The notes below the pieces were generated by a model, which saw only the letters and a program-made list of their open reading frames with translations, had not been told where the DNA came from and ran no database searches. A stretch of DNA of 64,000 nt from Acanthopleura granulata (Eukaryota; Mollusca; Polyplacophora; Chitonida; Chitonidae), in the NCBI GenBank assembly GCA_016165875.1, contig JABBOT010000013.1, positions 17,118,368 to 17,182,367 on the forward strand. Reading direction: 5' to 3'. A program made the position numbers and the translations under genes. This document shows positions 62,401-64,000 of this stretch, in pieces. Position 1 is the first letter of the stretch; the number at the start of each line of letters is the position of its first letter.

Positions 62401-64000
62401 CCAGCAAAGGGATGTTTTCAACAATGTCAGAGACGTATTTTCAGACTTGCCATTATCATGAATATGGTGTAGATATCTGCAGGTCAGCTGAGGAAAGGTT
62501 CGTTAGTAACTTTCTAAAGATTTGTGGATTACTTTAAGCACTCTAGTTTACTCCACCGTTAACAATGACCGCCATCGTATAAGTGAGAAATTGTTGAGTA
62601 TAATGTTGATCAACAACGAAGTAAATACATAAATTAAATCATACAGTCATTCATAACTCTTTCGTTTTGCAGGGCAACTGAGAGCAGAGACAAATCCCTG
62701 GCGATCGGAATCTCCTCATTCATCAGTTCTCTAATAGGTTTGTAGAGAACATGTTGCTATTTCAAAGTATAAGGAATGTTACTGGCATTATCGAACCAGG
62801 TCTTTCAATGACACTCCTATTCGAATAAGTGGCGGGCAAAATGTTTATTTTTTGGCTTTGCCTTGTCTTGTCTCGCATGTGGCAAGAAACCACGAGCACG
62901 CATGAATAATGGCTTTCTGATTCTGTTTGACGAAAATACACGAAACAAAATTGGTATCATTTTCTTGCGATCATGATTTTTAAACCAGAATGTTAGATAA
63001 TATCTGTTAATACAGAGAAATCGAAGGAAGGGATTTTGTAAAACCAGACGAATAATGTATACTCCAATTACAAGTCAAAGTGCGTTTATCACTTCAACTT
63101 CCATGTTTAGTTGGAAAATATACGCTTGGTGTGTAGATTGAGGGTCTTCTTCAGATGTGTTAGATGTGGCTACTGAAAGCGGGTCAGAACTTCATAAATA
63201 TTTCTCAGCGCACCGCTGTCACACTTCGGCTTCGATTCCACAAGCGGTTAAGACTTAAAACTGTTACATTCTTCATTGTGGTTTTCAGCCCAAAAAGTCC
63301 AAGATGGAATAGAAATTGTGTCTTCACAGAACACATCTTGCTGGCTCTCCCTCCCACAAAAGTAATAGATGAATCTCTCCCCCTCCATCTCCCTTGGCCG
63401 AGTTGTCAAAGTTCTTGCCCTTCAGTGGATAAGTCACAGAAGGCGCGGGTTCAATCCAAACCTTGGCCAGTGGGTTTTCTGCACTGCTTTGCTTCCATTG
63501 CCATTGTGGCCTTGTTAACACTTATTGAGTGTTCCCAGTTGTAACCCTTGGGTAACAAATGAAAAGCCTTTGAATACAGTTTCAAATTTCAACCAAAGTT
63601 ACAACTGGCTGTGTGCATTTGATAACCGCGCAGCTAGTACTTCGTCAAAAAACAAACACACACATGAAGATTCAATTATGTGACATTGGACCTGTTTTAA
63701 TGAAGAGCTGTATTTTAGGCAGTGTAGAAATACACTCTAGACCTTCTGCACTCAGTGATATATTCCTGTTTCTCACTGTCATTTTTCTTCCCTTTTCTTT
63801 TTTTCAACCTTCAGGTTGGTTTCTCGGTCCAATCGTCATGGGTTACGTCATCGACAGCACGTGCAGGTTGTGGAGTACTTCCTGTTCACGCGAGGGTTCA
63901 TGCGAAGTCTACGACCTCAGAGATTTCCGTTTGAAATATCACGGTATCGACGGTGGTGTCAGCCTTGCTTATATCTTGTTTTACGTCTTATCTTATGCAA
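55805..64000 (+). CDS. SLCO-B: organic anion transporting polypeptide, 3' end beyond window
   Basis: Coding exons are 55805-56486, 57625-57711, 58329-58541, 58952-59116, 59969-60158, 60816-60951, 61724-61908, 62673-62737 and 63815-64000 (cut). All introns are GT-AG, and phases are identical to SLCO-A. The visible part encodes 636 residues. The OATP signature [13 protein letters not shown] falls at about residues 264-276. Kazal-like Cys residues are in exon 6, and GWFLGPIVMGYVIDSTC starts exon 9. The ATG context (aacATGG) is good. Family role: a multi-helix plasma-membrane uptake carrier for organic anions; the substrate cannot be read. It is clearly a DNA-level duplicate of SLCO-A, because intron segments are also shared. 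Only about 30-40 C-terminal residues should be missing. Confidence 0.93.
57372..57492. repeat. Imperfect foldback element in SLCO-B intron 1
   Basis: Left arm catggttacttagtgaaaga followed by tacgaaactatatggg. The right arm cccatatattttcgtatcct plus tcactcagtaaccatg is its near reverse complement. The inner part also pairs (taagcctca / tgaggctta). It is a MITE-like hairpin of about 120 bp. Confidence 0.75.
57625..57711 (+). CDS. SLCO-B exon 2 (87 nt)
   Basis: Acceptor ttacaccag, donor gtaagt. Encodes VILSLAVFGPAMSFGIGG and ISKIYVTLE. Identical in length and phase to exon 2 of SLCO-A. Confidence 0.93.
57970..58232 (-). repeat. RUDI-like SINE, full length, in SLCO-B intron 2
   Basis: ATTT tail at 57970, ttaacgccgcattcatgaa, the body, then the tRNA end gtgagaggcagccgtg and cgccacggaggcc. 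Short similar strings (caaatg) flank it. It ends about 95 bases before exon 3. Confidence 0.87.
58329..58541 (+). CDS. SLCO-B exon 3 (OATP signature)
   Basis: 213 nt, donor gtttgt. Starts with [20 protein letters not shown]. The following helix and Ser/Pro-rich cytoplasmic loop (PTESKLKSSPTG) parallel SLCO-A. Confidence 0.95.
58590..58770 (-). repeat. RUDI-like SINE, diverged fragment, in SLCO-B intron 3
   Basis: Contains tgacggcggccaccattatg and gagctggatttcaactca-like strings. The middle is eroded by a G run. Confidence 0.7.
58952..59116 (+). CDS. SLCO-B exon 4 (165 nt)
   Basis: Acceptor tttttcctcag, donor gtaaga. Encodes ILPSLWRLARRPVYVFFVI and FQPKYMQVYYGLSIYKSN, the helix 7 region. Confidence 0.94.
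59598..59826 (+). repeat. RUDI-like SINE in SLCO-B intron 4
   Basis: Begins inside the tRNA head (cgcgctagctcagagcaatg). Has gagttcaagtccagctcatg, ccagcaacctgcggatgg and gagtacggcgcaaaac plus a tail. Confidence 0.87.
59826..59945 (+). repeat. Residual units of the same minisatellite in SLCO-B intron 4
   Basis: Two eroded units (ctttgactggtccaaatcat, cagtgtacatatttaatagc, then gtgtacgtgtctttag). They sit at the same place relative to exon 5 and in the same sense orientation as the proximal half in SLCO-A. Confidence 0.6.
59969..60158 (+). CDS. SLCO-B exon 5 (190 nt)
   Basis: Acceptor tgattctccag. Encodes FMSVGTAATAIFLSGIVTRK and a second helix ending LFLICPQPQIQEF. The donor is taken as gg/gtacga, by frame with the Kazal exon. 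Reading through the donor gives an open tail of about 60 codons that has no OATP likeness, so it is treated as intron. Confidence 0.9.
60281..60447. repeat. Perfect inverted repeat, 74-bp arms, 19-nt loop
   Basis: The left arm 60281-60354 is exactly the reverse complement of 60374-60447. The loop is 60355-60373. It lies in SLCO-B intron 5 (60159-60815), 122 bases after the donor. A transcript would fold into a long hairpin without mismatches. Confidence 0.95.
60816..60951 (+). CDS. SLCO-B exon 6 (Kazal-like loop)
   Basis: 136 nt, phase 2 to phase 0, acceptor ctttaaacag, donor gtgaga. Encodes QSHSNSSSCSAGCNCA, PVCGSNGINYFSPC and HAGCKGKGSE. It is six codons shorter than in SLCO-A, before the first loop Cys. 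Confidence 0.93.
61612..61712 (+). pseudogene. Decayed duplicate of SLCO-B exon 7
   Basis: aatgctgcaagattactggg matches the exon 7 acceptor region. About 35 bases are then missing, and ctcaggctgtagatgccaca through gtgtcagtcagagtgctccc matches exon 7 almost exactly. It lies directly before the true acceptor at 61723. Confidence 0.72.
61724..61908 (+). CDS. SLCO-B exon 7
   Basis: 185 nt, acceptor gtatgttgcag, donor gtatga. Encodes GYVDCMCISNSTTDPVS, PGLCQSEC and the helix SVLQFISSFISGLGGIPAAL. A damaged partial copy lies directly upstream (about 61612-61710). Confidence 0.93.
62550..62632 (+). repeat. RUDI-like SINE, 3' end fragment, in SLCO-B intron 7
   Basis: Contains tgaccgccatcgtataagtg and an eroded 3' end. 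It sits just before exon 8. Confidence 0.55.
62673..62737 (+). CDS. SLCO-B exon 8 (65 nt)
   Basis: Acceptor cgttttgcag, donor gtttgt. Encodes ATESRDKSLAIGISSFISSL. It keeps phase 2 to phase 1 and is nearly identical to exon 8 of SLCO-A. Confidence 0.93.
63395..63535 (+). repeat. Third tRNA-derived SINE family
   Basis: A box ttggccgagttgtcaaagt, B box cgggttcaatcc, then a shared body gggttttctgcactgctttg and ttccattgccattgtggcc. A minus-strand relative is at 12485-12725. Lies in SLCO-B intron 8. Confidence 0.65.
63815..64000 (+). CDS. SLCO-B exon 9 (partial, cut by window end)
   Basis: A strong polypyrimidine tract and ccttcag precede it. Encodes GWFLGPIVMGYVIDSTC, CSREGSCEVYD, FRLKYHGIDGG and the start of the last helix, AYILFYVLSYA. 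The stop codon lies outside the window. Confidence 0.93.

Noticed and set aside
1..64000. CRISPR arrays, operons, ribosome binding sites, prophage
   Set aside because: The tandem repeats found have no spacer structure, and the genes have spliceosomal introns. The window is eukaryotic.

Overview
This is animal nuclear DNA: AT-rich, intron-containing genes, GT-AG splice sites and many short retroposons. At least 19 copies or fragments belong to one tRNA-headed SINE that resembles the RUDI/V-SINE family of molluscs. A second tRNA-headed SINE also matches a type I associate with molluscan genomes. The most likely source is therefore a lophotrochozoan, probably a mollusc. The species cannot be read from the sequence.

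Four genes can be reconstructed. Two are organic-anion-transporting polypeptide (OATP/SLCO) genes. SLCO-A lies on the minus strand (27508 to 11879) and is complete: 9 coding exons, 674 residues. SLCO-B lies on the plus strand (55770 to beyond 64000) and is cut by the window edge in its ninth coding exon. They share every intron position and phase and are divergently oriented, so they form an inverted duplication about 28 kb apart. Between them, both on the plus strand, are two strongly divergent forkhead (Fox) genes: Fox-1 (41258-43080, 472 residues) and Fox-2 (48881-50183, 358 residues). Each has two exons, and the same phase-2 intron interrupts the forkhead domain.

Left part (1-11878): no intact gene. 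It holds GC-rich inverted repeats near 100-230 and 2300-2425, and a class A GPCR pseudogene at about 7342-8240. The pseudogene is split by a SINE with a 20-bp target-site duplication, and its C-tail is present three times. From 11879 to 27508 is SLCO-A. Its introns carry SINEs, a MITE-like element, three minisatellites and a decayed extra copy of exon 7. From 27509 to 55769 are the two Fox genes in repeat-rich DNA. From 55770 onward is SLCO-B, whose introns contain a perfect 74-bp-arm inverted repeat and an imperfect foldback element.

The SLCO proteins should be plasma-membrane uptake carriers for amphipathic organic anions. The Fox proteins should be nuclear DNA-binding regulators, but a key base-contacting Asn is Ser in both. 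Nothing in the sequence links the two pairs functionally. Their interleaving looks like the result of local duplication and inversion. The most unusual content is the divergent Fox pair, the shared fossil exon in both SLCO genes, and the very young long hairpin in SLCO-B.
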